A stretch of 64,000 nt of DNA from Prorocentrum cordatum (Eukaryota; Sar; Dinophyceae; Prorocentrales; Prorocentraceae), in the NCBI GenBank assembly GCA_963575745.1, contig CAUYUJ010020148.1, forward strand, positions 48,501 through 112,500, read 5' to 3'. The notes beneath the pieces are model-generated. The model saw nothing but the letters and a program-made list of their open reading frames with translations, did not search any database and had not been told where the DNA came from. Within the stretch, counting starts at the first letter, position 1, and each line of letters begins with the position of its first letter. Of the stretch, positions 29,001-40,019 are shown piece by piece. The position numbers and the translations under genes were made by a program.

Positions 29001-29654
29001 TCCTTACGACTTCTTATACATGGGTGTGCGCGCAAACAAACCATGTGGCAGGGATGGGAAAAAGGTGTGGCGGTAAGGGCGTCAAGCTGGAATGGTAAAC
29101 GCTCATATTGGAAAACGAACGATGGGGTATACTCGCATCTAAACTGCACGACCCCACGAGGGCCCATAATTCCGGGGGTGGGGGGTGGGGGTGGTCTGGA
29201 CATCTTTTTAAAAAGAGGGTGTGTACCTATGTATATATAATATGGTATAACCGACGTGGTGCAATCTATGCGGTGTGGTTCACCCTGCCGGCCTTGAAAT
29301 TGTCAAAACCACACCTCGCGCAACCCGTGCGGCGGCGATTGCGATGACTGCTTGGCGTTGGTTGGCGCATCGCTGCGGCCGCGCTAGCGCGTACAGGCTC
29401 GAGCGCAGAGCGGCCAGCGAGTCTGGCGCGACCGACGCGGCCGCAGTGGCGCTGACCGCCGGGGGCTTCCCAGCGCGTATCGCAAGCCGCATGAACGCGG
29501 GGCCACTTCAATGCGAGGCGGTGAGTCGAGCGGGCGCGGTATCATGGCGACGCCGACAACGGTAGACGCGATGATGATAACAGAGATGGTGGTGACGATG
29601 ATGGCAACGCCGACGGCAAGGCCAATGATGGAGCCGATGCTGATCACTCCAATG

Positions 29655-30055
29655 AAAATTGTGGTGTCCACGTGTCGGCGTTGAAGGTTTTGGAAGGATT
29701 TCGACGTGCGCGCGCGGCCGACGCGGACGAGTGGCCCGCATGGTGTTATTTGAAAGGGATCGTGCTACCCCAACAAACGCGCAAAAGCGTTCGAGTGATT
29801 TCGACATGCGCGCGCGAGGCCCGCTCGGTCGCATCCGACGATAAAGCTGAGATAAGAAAACCTGTTCCCACAGAGTATGCAACCACACCACGCGCGTTTT
29901 TTGAAAACAGCTACTTCTGTTGTGAAACGCATGTTTCTGCATGTTTTCGGGAAGCTCGATCTTGAATTCCCTGTGGAACCTTTTGGATATCGAAACAAAT
30001 CGGCATGCGCGCGCGACGACGCGCGCGTGTCGACTTTGCCAATTTCTAGTGCACA
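29655..30055. repeat. Family G, copy 2
   Basis: Direct repeat of copy 1 at an offset of about 1.08 kb, with moderate divergence and small indels. The conserved end block TCGGCATGCGCGCGCGACGA is at about 29999-30018. Confidence 0.85.
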
Positions 30056-30264
30056 AGATCGGTGGATGTGTCAGATTTCAATATACAAAAGGGATGCAGC
30101 GGGGCGATAACGACACTCTCTTCAATTATATGAATTTACACCTAAACGAAGTACAGTGCAGAATCGTATGTAAATGGGCGTGCTCCAAGAGGGGTACACA
30201 TAAGTTGTTGTACAGGGGGCGGGTCGTAGATCCTCGGGGCTAGCGCAATCAGCATCTCATCCCA

Positions 30265-30440
30265 AATGCGGCGGCAAAGGGCGTCGGCGACGGGCGGCGA
30301 CGACGCGGCGGCGGGCGGCGGCGAGCGGCGACGGGGCGGCGCCGGGGCGGCCACAGGCGGGCCGGAACGGCACCCAAGCCTAAGACGGGTGGCGGCGTCG
30401 GGCGGCGACGAGCGGCGACGGCGCCGACGGGGCGGCCACA
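30265..30440 (+). repeat. GGCGAC-rich imperfect microsatellite
   Basis: Mixture of GGCGAC and GGCGGC words over about 175 bp. It lies just after a repeat-free stretch. Confidence 0.75.
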
Positions 30441-30589
30441 ATCCGGCCGGGCCCGCAGCCAGGCCCATATCTTTATCCGCCACCCTGGCCTCGAGGCACC
30501 AGTTGGAGTATCCCCATGTCCTTTACCTAATCCCTTAAATCCTAGCCTTCGTGTCTGAGGATTCATTTAAGGGTCCGGGCCCCAAGTTC

Positions 30590-31150
30590 GCAAATCTCTT
30601 GCGGCTTGTAGCGTGTCTCTACGGCTCCCCACGTTTCCCCGCGTGACCCCCAAGACGGGCCACGAAGCTCCCAAGAGCCCGCCAAGACGATCCAACAGGG
30701 TGCCGAATCGCCAATGGCCTCGAGTCGGCCGAAAAAGCACTCAAGATGTCCCAAGATGCCAAAACCATTGATGTTAATCAAGTGATTGAAAGATTTTGAC
30801 GTTTTCGTCCGCACGGCTTCCCGACGCTCCAAGATGGCCCGAAGAGGCCCCCAAGAGCCCGCCAAGACGGCCCAAGAGGCCTCCGAAAGGGCACCCAAAT
30901 GGCCCCAGACGGCCCCGAGACAGCCCAAGAGGCCTCCAGGACAGCCCCGAAGGCCATCATGACAGACGGGGGACCCGAACGGACATTCCGAGCCCTCAGC
31001 CCCAAGAGGCTCCCAAGAGGTTACCAGATGCCCCCAAGAGGCCACCAGGAAGTCCCAACAGGCCCCCAAGAGGCCCCCGGGAGACCCCCAAGAGGCCGTC
31101 AAGAGGCCTCAACACTCCCCCGGAGGCCCCCGATAGCCCTGCGTAATCTG
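30590..31150 (+). repeat. P10 array
   Basis: CCAAGAGGCC and CCCAAGACGG units at about 10 to 12 bp. They are interrupted at about 30760-30800 by the AT-rich motif AAAACCATTGATGTTAATC, which has counterparts in other P10 arrays (near 48280, 61430 and 62088). Confidence 0.8.
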
Positions 31151-31159
31151 AACCGCAAC

Positions 31160-32425
31160 CCAGGCACAGTGGCAAGAAGTAAGAATCCCTAAGTGCACGC
31201 ACTGTTTGGGAATGAAGACGCAATATTTGAAATCACATCGTGGAAAACGCAAATGCGAATTAATAGTTTGGACAAAACGCAAAAGGTGTATTCATATCTA
31301 TTCTTCATGGCTCCCAGAGCGAAAACAGGAATTTGCACTATGAAGAACGCATTGGCTGGGCAATGAGTATCCGCTCACGGACAACGTTCGGGCGCCGCCT
31401 TCTTGCCTCGATATGCCCACGAGTAGGGGGTGCCAATCATACGGGAACATCTGAATCCGCGAAACATAAGACATGCATGAACCATTCATCACCCGTTGAA
31501 GACACCTTTTTGCGGGCGCCCCCAATCCACCCTCCGAAAACCTGGAGCTTCAGTTTGGTGCCCACGTGGCAGCCCGCGCTGGGAGCGCGAAGAAGCCGAT
31601 TCTCTGAAAACCCCGAACCCTGAACCCACAAACGCTGGCGTGTCGCGCTTGCTTCCGCCGCCTGCCGCCGACCACCCGCTGGCGGAGCCTCCTTCCTCCG
31701 GAGGAGCCGCCGGTAACCGCCGAGGGCGGGACCGCGCGCAGGGCGAGACCCTCGCTGGAGCGCCGCAGATCTGGGAAGATCGCGCGGGCATCTATGGCAC
31801 TGCTCGTGGCACGCAGTCTTCGGTGGCGTGGGGGGATCGGGTTCTGAGCGAAAGGGGTCCTGGGAGCTCGAGTTTCTAGGATCGAGGTCCGAACGCTTGT
31901 TTGGCACCTGTTTTGCGCGTGCTCGTTGCCACGCCAGGTCCCGCCTGGCAATGGAGGCCTGAAAGCACCCCAGGACAAATCTGGGGTCGAAGCCTCAAGG
32001 CCAGCCAGCATCATCAAGGACACGGGCCCCATCAGAAAATTACTCGGGATGAAAAGCTGGTCCTCGGGACAAGCCCCTGGGTTCCGTTGCCTTCGAACCC
32101 CTCTCCTTCACGGCGACCTTGTTCCTCCGCCGCGGCGGCGAGGCAGCATCCGGCACGCAGCAAGCGGGGCACGCAAACAGAAACCGCGTGCAGCAGCCTT
32201 GTGCCAAGTGCGCTCGAGCCCGCGCGCGCGCTCGGCGCCGCAGCTGGAACCGCGCCGTGGCGACTGTAGAGCGAACGGCGCGCACCGAACAAGGTTCGAG
32301 GGAGACGCGGTCTGAGCTGACGCTGGTTGTGCAGCATCGTCGCAGCGGCTGGGGCCAGGAGAGATTCGGCCGATGGGATGAAAAAAGGCCAAGGAGCACG
32401 TCTTCCCCCCCACCCCCCCTTCCCT
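31160..32425. other. Intergenic or intronic sequence, no certain gene
   Basis: The sequence is mostly unique. A degenerate reverse repeat B may lie near 32030-32090. Minus-strand frames at 31437-31907 are open, but composition and borders give no support. Confidence 0.4.
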
Positions 32426-32429
32426 CCAA

Positions 32430-32790
32430 TTCTGAGGGGGAACGTCAGGGGGGGACTGGCTCAAGAAGGAAAACATCAAGTGTGAACCGGCGATGCATCG
32501 CCGGTCGGTCGGCGACCGGCCCCCGATTGCAGACTCGTTCGCTCCTGGGCGGGGCGGGCTTTCGGGACCCCATCGCCGAGACATGGGCGAGCGGGGGTCG
32601 ATGCGCCCCCCCCCCCCGTGAGCATGCCTCCCCCGAAGGTTGCCCCCCGACCGTGGTCTCCGCCGTAGCCAGCCGTCCAGGCGGCCGCAAGCAGGTGCGA
32701 GTCGTTTGGGCACCGCCCCGTGGCGTCTCCGAGCTGCTCCGGCAACGCCCACGAGCAGTTCGCTGGTTGCAGTTGAGGTCCCCCCTTAAC
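32430..32790. repeat. Dispersed repeat L, copy 2 (uninterrupted)
   Basis: Counterpart of 9178-9840 without the 168-bp insert. The junction here is the palindrome CCGGCGATGCATCGCCGG at 32484-32501. Confidence 0.75.
32656..32760 (-). CDS. 35-codon coding-like segment, copy 2 of a duplicated peptide
   Basis: Reads NCSWALPEQLGDATGRCP, then NDSHLLAAAWTAGYGGD. Compared with 9814-9710 the differences are mostly silent. The frame stays open on both sides but becomes low quality, so this may be one exon or part of an element protein. No function is proposed. Confidence 0.4.
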
Positions 32791-33039
32791 GTTACCCCTG
32801 GCTCCCTCCCTCATCCTGGCCTGACTCAGGGGAGGCTACAGCACCGCTCAACGATGTTACTGTTGACCAAATCTGCAGGGTGGGCTCTTTCCATGTCATG
32901 TGGGCTTCAACTTACGCTTCGGCTTCAACTTTGAGTGCTCCGTGAGTCGCCTTCGGGCCGGGCCAACTCACCCGAGTCCGTGTTACACCCACACGGGCGC
33001 ATCACTCCCTCGCTCCCTCCTCTCCTCATCCCTGCTCCT

Positions 33040-33125
33040 TCCCATGCGTGTCCTCCTTCTTCTCGGGCGGCGCCTCTGGGGCCTTCGCTTTCGGCGGCGG
33101 GGGCGGGCCCTTGCCTCGGCAGCCG
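33040..33125 (-). other. K/G/P-rich exon-like island beside the AGT array
   Basis: The minus strand reads RGKGPPPPPKAKAPEAPPEK, then KEDTHGKE, resembling the islands at 22903 and 26140. The AGT array begins 30 bp away. Confidence 0.3.
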
Positions 33126-33153
33126 CGGACGGGGGAGGGAGAAGGGCCGAAAG

Positions 33154-34023
<870 letters not shown>

Positions 34024-34029
34024 GGAGGT

Positions 34030-34905
34030 TGAGGAGGAGGACCAGTGTAAAATCAAGAGTCATCAACGATATTGGAGGTAAGCCCTCCCTCCATGCTCCC
34101 TCTTCACAGGCCCCATATAACGGTTCATGTCCATTGAAGGAACCGCCTCTTTGGAAGACAACCGTTCGAAAACCTTGGAGCATGCCAAAACATTTTCTCG
34201 GGATTCCAGCGCCACGGATCGACATGACTGTTGCGTCTTGACAATCCGGAATCGTGCCAGAACGCCGTTCTTAGGACTTCAGCACAAAGAAGCAACGTGA
34301 CTGTTGCACCCACGTAATCCTGAATCGCCCCAAAACGCAATTTCTGGTACGTTGATGATGGGAACCCAAGAACTTCTTGGAAAACTTTGAAACGGATATG
34401 CTCGGCGTTAAGGCGAGAGCCACATTTTGAAAAAGAGCCGCCCTCAATCCGTGAAGCCCTTGCAATGTGTTTCTCCTTTTTTTATAAAAAAACGAATGCA
34501 CGCGGCGCTAAGGCGAGAGCCACACGTTGAAAACCACTCGCCCACACTATGCGATTTTCTTACACATTGAAAAACAAACGAATGCACGCGGCGCTAAGGC
34601 GATAACCACATTTTGAACACCACCCGCCCTCAATATGTGAAAATCTTGCACGTGATGTAAAGCGAATGTGCGAGGCGCTAAAGCGAGAACCACATTTTGA
34701 AAACGACCCGCCCTCAATACGCGAATCTCTTGCATTTTTTTGCAAGCGAATGTGCGCGGCGCTAAGGCGAGAGCCACATTTTGAAAACGACCCGCCCTTC
34801 ATCTGCGAAGCTGTTGCCAATTTTCAGTTTCAGCGTCATAAGTGGCGAGGAAGTCTGAAACAAAACGCCCGGCCCGCCCTGTCAATTGGCCTCGGGGTGC
34901 GACAG
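34030..34905 (+). repeat. Family F element, copy 1 (about 875 bp)
   Basis: The left part shares with 43268 the blocks AGAGTCATCAACGATATTGG, CCATTGAAGGAACCGCCTC, CATGCCAAAACATT and GTACGTTGATGATGGGAA. The right part is a tandem of five units of 83 to 100 bp (AGGCGAGAGCCACATTTTGA at about 34411, 34511, 34597, 34681 and 34764). It closes with AAACGCCCGGCCCGCCCT and GGGGTGCGACAGGGAGAA. No protein is recognised. Confidence 0.9.
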
Positions 34906-34920
34906 GGAGAACTTATTTAT

Positions 34921-35006
34921 GAGGAGAAGGAATGGAGGTGGAGGAGGAGGAGGAAATGACCGAGGAGGAAGAGTAAAAGGAGGAGGAGGAGGAGGAGGAG
35001 GAGAAG
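34921..35006 (+). repeat. GGA microsatellite
   Basis: Imperfect GGA tract just after the end of family F copy 1; a second GGA tract is at 35106-35177. Confidence 0.9.
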
Positions 35007-35105
35007 GGACGAATGGGATGATGGGGGGTGCGGCTGTACGTCCGCAGGAGCATAGCACTGGCCAGTTGGTGCTTGGAGGTGCATCCTGGAGCATCCGAGG
35101 ACGAG

Positions 35106-35177
35106 TAGGAGGAGGAGGAGGAGGAGGAGGAGGAGGAGGAGGAGCAGGAGGAGGAGGAGGCGGAGGAGGAGGAGAAA
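35106..35177 (+). repeat. GGA microsatellite
   Basis: GGA tract with one GCA and one GGC interruption. Confidence 0.9.
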
Positions 35178-35889
35178 TAGTTCATACAGCGAGGCGCCAA
35201 ACCACCGATGCGAGCTCAGGCTGCGCCCGCGCCTCCGGGGAGGGGGCGCGCCCTGTGGCGTCCTCGCCGCCAGCCTCCTGGGGTCAGCCTTCCGAGGTGC
35301 AGCCGCCCTGACCTTGTGGGAGGGCGGCCATGGAGGAGGAGCTTCCCCTCCTCCTCGAAATGGTGTGTGCCGAGCCCCCCGCACGCCTCACACGCCAGAA
35401 CACGCTCCCGCCCAGCCCCCCTCCCCACGTCAAACCACCTCAAGACGTGTGATGGGTGCGCCCCAAGGCCCCGTCTTTCGGGGCCCGCCGCACGGCCAAA
35501 CGCAGAGGGGCCTGGTCTGCAGGGCTGTCTCGGCCAGTGAAGTAGAACTCTCTTGCCTCTGGCAACGGGTTCAGACTGGCACTCGAGACACTTTCACCGC
35601 TTCGGATGGACGGTGTGACATGTTTCGGCGCGCGCGGCAAAGAGGTCGAGCAACGGTGTCTTGCCTCGCCCTGTCTCTGCGGGGCCTTCAGCGCGGACCA
35701 AGGGGGGGAAAGATGGGATGCACAAAGACATACTAGTACTAAATGTTCTCCTTGGAGGCGCGCGTGCGTCCGACCCAAACATATAGTATACCCATCTTGA
35801 AGTAGATCGTTTCCCGGGCGGTGTGGCCAGAATGCGCCCGCCACGACGCACATACAATAAGATTTCTCAGTGCGCGCATCGCCCCCGGG

Positions 35890-37323
35890 GGGGCGACGCA
35901 CATATAGTACAAGTATGCTGGGGTGACGCCGAAGAGAAGCCGTGATGGCCAAGAGCCGTCGTCGAATTTGTTTGGCCTCTTCCTCGAGCTCTCTCAAAGG
36001 GACTGGGCCTCAGAGTCGGGTACTTGCGCGGGGCACGAGCAACGATCGGCCAGCCGATCCGCGGCCTCGTTGGCCGCCGACGAATTCAGAATTCCTCGAT
36101 TCGCCGCGAGTTGCTCGTCTTCCGTGAGATGGCTGGCGGCTTTGACGGCCTGAACGTCCCGCCCGTCGAGGAGGCTCTTGACGGACCTCCATAGGTCCTT
36201 GTGGGATCTCGGGGACCACCGACCTCGTCCGAGCTTGAAAAATCCACGGACAACATACAGCGAGTCCGTAATATAACTGAAGTCTCTGGCAGGCGTCGCA
36301 GCGAGGGCCTCCCGGAAAGCCAAGGAGTTCCCCGCAGTTAATGCCTTGCCTCGGACCAGGAAGGGACCCCCCAAAGCCCCCAGTCTTGGAGGGCTTTTCT
36401 TGCGAGAGGTGGGGGTCCACGCCAAAACTGCAAGAGACCACCGCCCAAGAAATCCTTCTCAGGCGAGGGTGCTTGCTATACTTTCCCCCCGGCGCGTCGC
36501 CTCCAAGCGAAATCCTTCCCCTGCTCACAAGCGGTCCCAGGCGGGGGTGCTCAAAAGTGGTCGGGGGCGGTGGGTCAGGAGGGGTGATGCTAGGGTCGAG
36601 GGTGCCTTCAAGATCGTCCGTCGGCTCCGCGAGCCGGGTCCACGCGGCAGGGATGAAGCCACGGAGCCAATAGCATGGATGCGCAATCTAGCCAAACCTT
36701 CGCCCGATCGGCTAGGAGATTGGCTCCTTGGCACTCTTCCCACGGCATTCCCAGACAGTGTGAAAATCGGCCTCGGGGCACCTCTGGCAGCGACGACACA
36801 GACTGGACTCGATGTTCACACCCGCTTGCTCAACGCGACGGGCAGCTCGCGATCCAGCCGCCCAACTCGTCAGCTTCCGAAGCTTCATGGCTTGAAGCTT
36901 CCCCAATCGTGACCTAGCTCTGTGTCTGAACCTCCGAAAAAGGCGGAGGTGGCGTCGCTCAATGCCTATAGTAGGAGCTCGACCACAAGAAACCTTCTAC
37001 AAGAAACCCGACCCTGAGACCCCAGGACGTCCATTGATCTCTTGCGTGGGGAAATCAAGCTTCCCATAGCAAAACGATAGAGAACCAAGAAACCCAGGGC
37101 ACCCTGGAGACAAGCAGGGTGTTTCTTGGCATGGGATTCCACTGTAAGTCCGCGCCGGCACCTTCGCCCTTGGCCGAGCTGCCCTGGTGCTGGAGGGCCG
37201 CGGCAAGATCCGGCGCGAGGCTCTCCGATGACAGGCCATCGCAGCCGAATTCCAGGAGAGCCTGAGCCCGTCGGACTGAAGGTCAGCGGCGAACTGGACG
37301 GCGACAGCGGGCAGAGTCGGCAC
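35890..37323 (-). pseudogene. Decayed LINE: end of reverse transcriptase, Cys/His motif, RNase H
   Basis: On the minus strand, in order. The 37323-36997 frame has AADLQSDGLRLSWNSAAMAC, resembling the region just after the RT active site in dinoflagellate LINEs. The 36906-36712 frame has LCRRCQRCPEADFHTVWECR, a C-C-H-C knuckle. The 36528-36010 and 36425-35994 frames together form an RNase H: GGKYSKHPRLRRISWAVVS, the acidic position in CGELL, then FSYITDSLYVVRG (catalytic D) and NEAADRLAD near the end. The first acidic residue appears changed (GDAPGG) and a frameshift lies near 36335. A last frame, RELEEEAKQIRRRLLAITAS, continues to about 35890 after another shift. Confidence 0.75.
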
Positions 37324-37339
37324 GACCGTTTTTTAACGG

Positions 37340-37504
37340 GCGAAAAACGGTATAATATAAATGTTTTCGCCGTCGGGGACACCTGCCCCAGGGCAGCTGG
37401 AAAGTTTATACCCTTACGGTGCCACCGTAAGGGTATAAACTTTCCAGCCGCCCAGGGGCAGGTGTCCCCGACGGCGAAAAAGTCTATGTTATACCGTTCT
37501 TCGC
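37340..37504. mobile_element. 165-bp near-perfect foldback element
   Basis: Two arms of 82 bp (37340-37421 and 37423-37504) meet at a single base. The left start GCGAAAAACGGTATAATATA and the reverse complement of the right end, GCGAAGAACGGTATAACATA, agree at 18 of 20 positions. The inner halves (GCCGTCGGGGACACCTGCCC and GGAAAGTTTATACCC) are almost identical. It sits between two pieces of a LINE. A related arm is at 17281-17345. Confidence 0.95.
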
Positions 37505-37539
37505 TCGCTGAGTTTTGCGAACCCCCCTCCATTCGAAAA

Positions 37540-38463
37540 TTAACAGCGTCGACCCAGGATTTGGCGACCACTCCAAGAACGAGGTGCTCCCCGCGTTCTG
37601 GAAGGGGCGGCCCCCACCGCCTCGGCGCCATCACGTGCCTGAGCCAAGAGCTTTGCCACGTTCTCTGGTGACGCTTTCGGTGGGGCCTTCGCTGGTGGGG
37701 CCTTACTTCCATCTGCCGCAGAAGACGGTGCCGAGGAGGAAGCTGGCGCGCCTGCGGCAGGTGGCGGGCCTGACGGGCTCGCCCTTGTCACTGGAACTGC
37801 TGGCCCCTGAAGCTCTGGCGGCGATGGGGCCGCCGCCACCCCGCCGGCTTCGGTGCCGTTGGAGTCGCGTGGAGGGCCTGCGGCAGCAGCGGCGCCATCT
37901 CCCACTCGACGCTTCTTGATCGACAGGCGAGCCTCGAAGTCCATGAACTCCTGGTTCCTTTGCTGCAAGCTGGGCTGCTGCGGGGCCCACTGCCTGTATG
38001 ATGAGCTGTTTGACCTCCTGCGCCACGGAGGCCTTGTGCTGTTGCCAGTTGTCGACGTCCTCCTGCGAGAGCTCGAGCTCCGAATAATTGAGCGCGTCTC
38101 CATCCTCCAGTTCGAATAATTGGCCGAGCCTGTCCCCGTCCGCCGCGAGGACGGCCGAGATGTTGAGCTTGGAGGGGGGTGGGGCCGCTGGGCCCTGCGT
38201 GGGCCCCGCTCCCTGCTGCTTGATGCGCTCGAGGTCCTCCTCAAGCTGCTGTTCGTGGGCGAGGCGGGCGTCGGCCGCCTCCTGGGCGCGCTGCTGGACG
38301 CTGTGGCGAGCCCGATCCAGCCAGCGCTCGCATTCCTGCTCGTGGCCGAGGGCGCGGGCCAGGGCCTCATCAGCCTTGCGAGCAGCCACCGCCAACCTCT
38401 GGGCCTCGCGTTCACGCTCGAGGTGGGCTTCGGTGGGGGCTGGGACGGCTGCGCGGGGCCCTG
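37540..38463 (-). pseudogene. ORF1-like protein, possibly of the adjacent LINE, with one frameshift
   Basis: The minus strand first reads TEAHLEREREAQRLAVAARK, then an alanine/glutamate-rich coiled coil, SKLNISAVLAADGDRLGQLF and LSQEDVDNWQQHKASVAQEV. Near 37993 one extra base shifts the frame. It then continues QWAPQQPSLQQRNQEFMDFE, ARLSIKKRRVGDGAAAAAGP and a Pro/Ala-rich tail to a stop at about 37540. The layout resembles the first open frame of dinoflagellate LINEs, which would fit the RT/RNase H remains 200 bp downstream on the same strand. A frameshifted host gene exon is the alternative. No zinc finger is visible at the truncated N-terminus. Confidence 0.5.
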
Positions 38464-38482
38464 GGCCGCAAACGCGACTGCG

Positions 38483-38619
38483 TAGGAGGAGGAGGAGGAG
38501 GAAGAAGGAGGAGGAGGAGGAGCAGGAGGAGGAGGGGGAGGAGGAGGAGGAGGAAGAGAAGGAGGAGGAGGAGGAGGAGGAGGAGAAGGAGGAGGAGGAG
38601 GAGGAGGAGGAGGAGGAGC
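38483..38619 (+). repeat. GGA microsatellite
   Basis: Imperfect GGA/GAG tract of about 135 bp that ends the ORF1-like frame upstream. Confidence 0.9.
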
Positions 38620-38749
38620 CCAGCGTACCAGGCGGGGTTCGTCAGCACCTACGTGAGCGGGGCGCCCATTCTGAAATCTTGGGGGATGGAGAGCGGCGAC
38701 GGGCCTCCATCCGACCTGTACGAAATGAAAAGAGATGACGCGGCAGCAT

Positions 38750-39520
38750 CGTGACTTAAGAGCGTCGACGAGGGAAGCACGGTGGGGAGGAGGAGAGGAA
38801 CGACGGCAAAGGGCAGCAGCAGGGGGGCCTCGAAGGACGGGGTAGAGGGGGAAACGACAAGAACGGCATCGGCGGCCGCTACAGGCAGGGGCACGGGCGC
38901 CTTGAAGCTCGGCGCGATGGTGCGGGTAGCCGCTGTTTCAATCATGGGGACGGGCACAGGCGGGACAGCAGGCGAGATGATGTCATCGGGGAAGCGGGCG
39001 AAACAACGGGCACGGGCGAAGACAGCATCGTGAATGAGACGGGCGCAGTCGGCCAGGGGGGAGGACGCCCGAGACGGGGCGAAAGAGAGATGGGGCTGCA
39101 GGGCACGAGCGGAGAGAAGGGCACGGGGGAAGGAACGGGCGAAGAGACGATGATACCGTCGGGCGCACTGGACGGTGGCGTGGCGAGCACGGTGGAGAGG
39201 AGATGGGGAGAGACAGCAGAGGGCAGCTGCAGAGAAGGCTCGACAGACGGATCGGAGAGGGGAACGACGGGCGGAAATCCAAAGCGCCCGTCCTGCCGTG
39301 GGTTGACGCTGGGACATCGATGCGGGCCCACGAGTGCTCTGGGGACCGTGGCGAAGATGCTTCGACGGCGCGTGTGGAAGGGGCAGGGAGGAGGGGGAGG
39401 GACGCACCAGGCAGAGCTCAGACCGCACCCCTGAAGCCGTCGGGGACATCGTCGGCGAGCGCGAAATCGGCAGCGAGGGCTCCATTGATGTCCAGTCTCG
39501 GGTGAGCGCCCCCACTGCAG
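38750..39520. repeat. GA-rich region with internal duplication
   Basis: GGAGAGGAACGACGG…GGGCAGCAGC near 38789 and GGAGAGGAGATGGGG…GGGCAGCTGC near 39190 look like diverged copies of one unit. Frames are open on both strands without recognisable domains. Confidence 0.5.
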
Positions 39521-39544
39521 GAGGCACAGCGGCACATGGCGACG

Positions 39545-39915
39545 GCGAGCCCGAGCACGCCCACGATCTAACGCCGTCGGACGCAAGTCCGAGATCACGG
39601 CAAAGCACAAGTGGCGACGTCGAGCCCGAACACGACAACGGGACTTGCGATCTAACGCCGTCGGACGGGAGTCCGATATCTCGGCAAAGCACGGGTGGCG
39701 ACGGCGAGCCCGAACACGACAACGGGACTTGCGCTCTAACGCCTTGAGCTCGAAGGGCTCCGCCGAGGGGTCTGAGCCGTGGCGACGTGATGCCCGAACA
39801 CGACAACAGGACTTGCGCACTGACGCCATCATCCACAGATGGGAAGGCGAGGCTTCCGACAGCCGGCGACGGTGAGCCCGAACACGACAACGGGACTTGC
39901 GCTCTAACGCCGAGA
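39545..39915. repeat. 84-bp tandem repeat, five units
   Basis: The anchor GAGCCCGAACACGAC (or close variants) begins at 39547, 39622, 39706, 39789 and 39874, giving spacings of 75, 84, 83 and 85. On plus, one frame reads GDGEPEHDNGTCDLTPSDGS. On minus, frames read VRSQVPLSCSGSTSP or RKSRCRVRARRRH. Because the length is near 28 codons, frames stay mostly open on both strands. A coding origin cannot be decided. Confidence 0.85.
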
Positions 39916-39942
39916 AGTGGCGACGAGGTCGGGGAGGAACCA

Positions 39943-40017
39943 TGGAGGAAGAGGAGGAGGAGGAGGAGGAGGAGGAGGAGGAGAAGGAGGAGGAGGAGGA
40001 GGAGGAGGAGGAGGAGA
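39943..40017 (+). repeat. GGA microsatellite
   Basis: Nearly pure GGA tract directly after the 84-bp tandem. Confidence 0.9.
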
Positions 40018-40019
40018 GT

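Noticed and set aside
29275-29565. Ala-rich frames on both strands
   Set aside because: Both strands are equally plausible and contain no motif; the composition comes from GCG-rich words.
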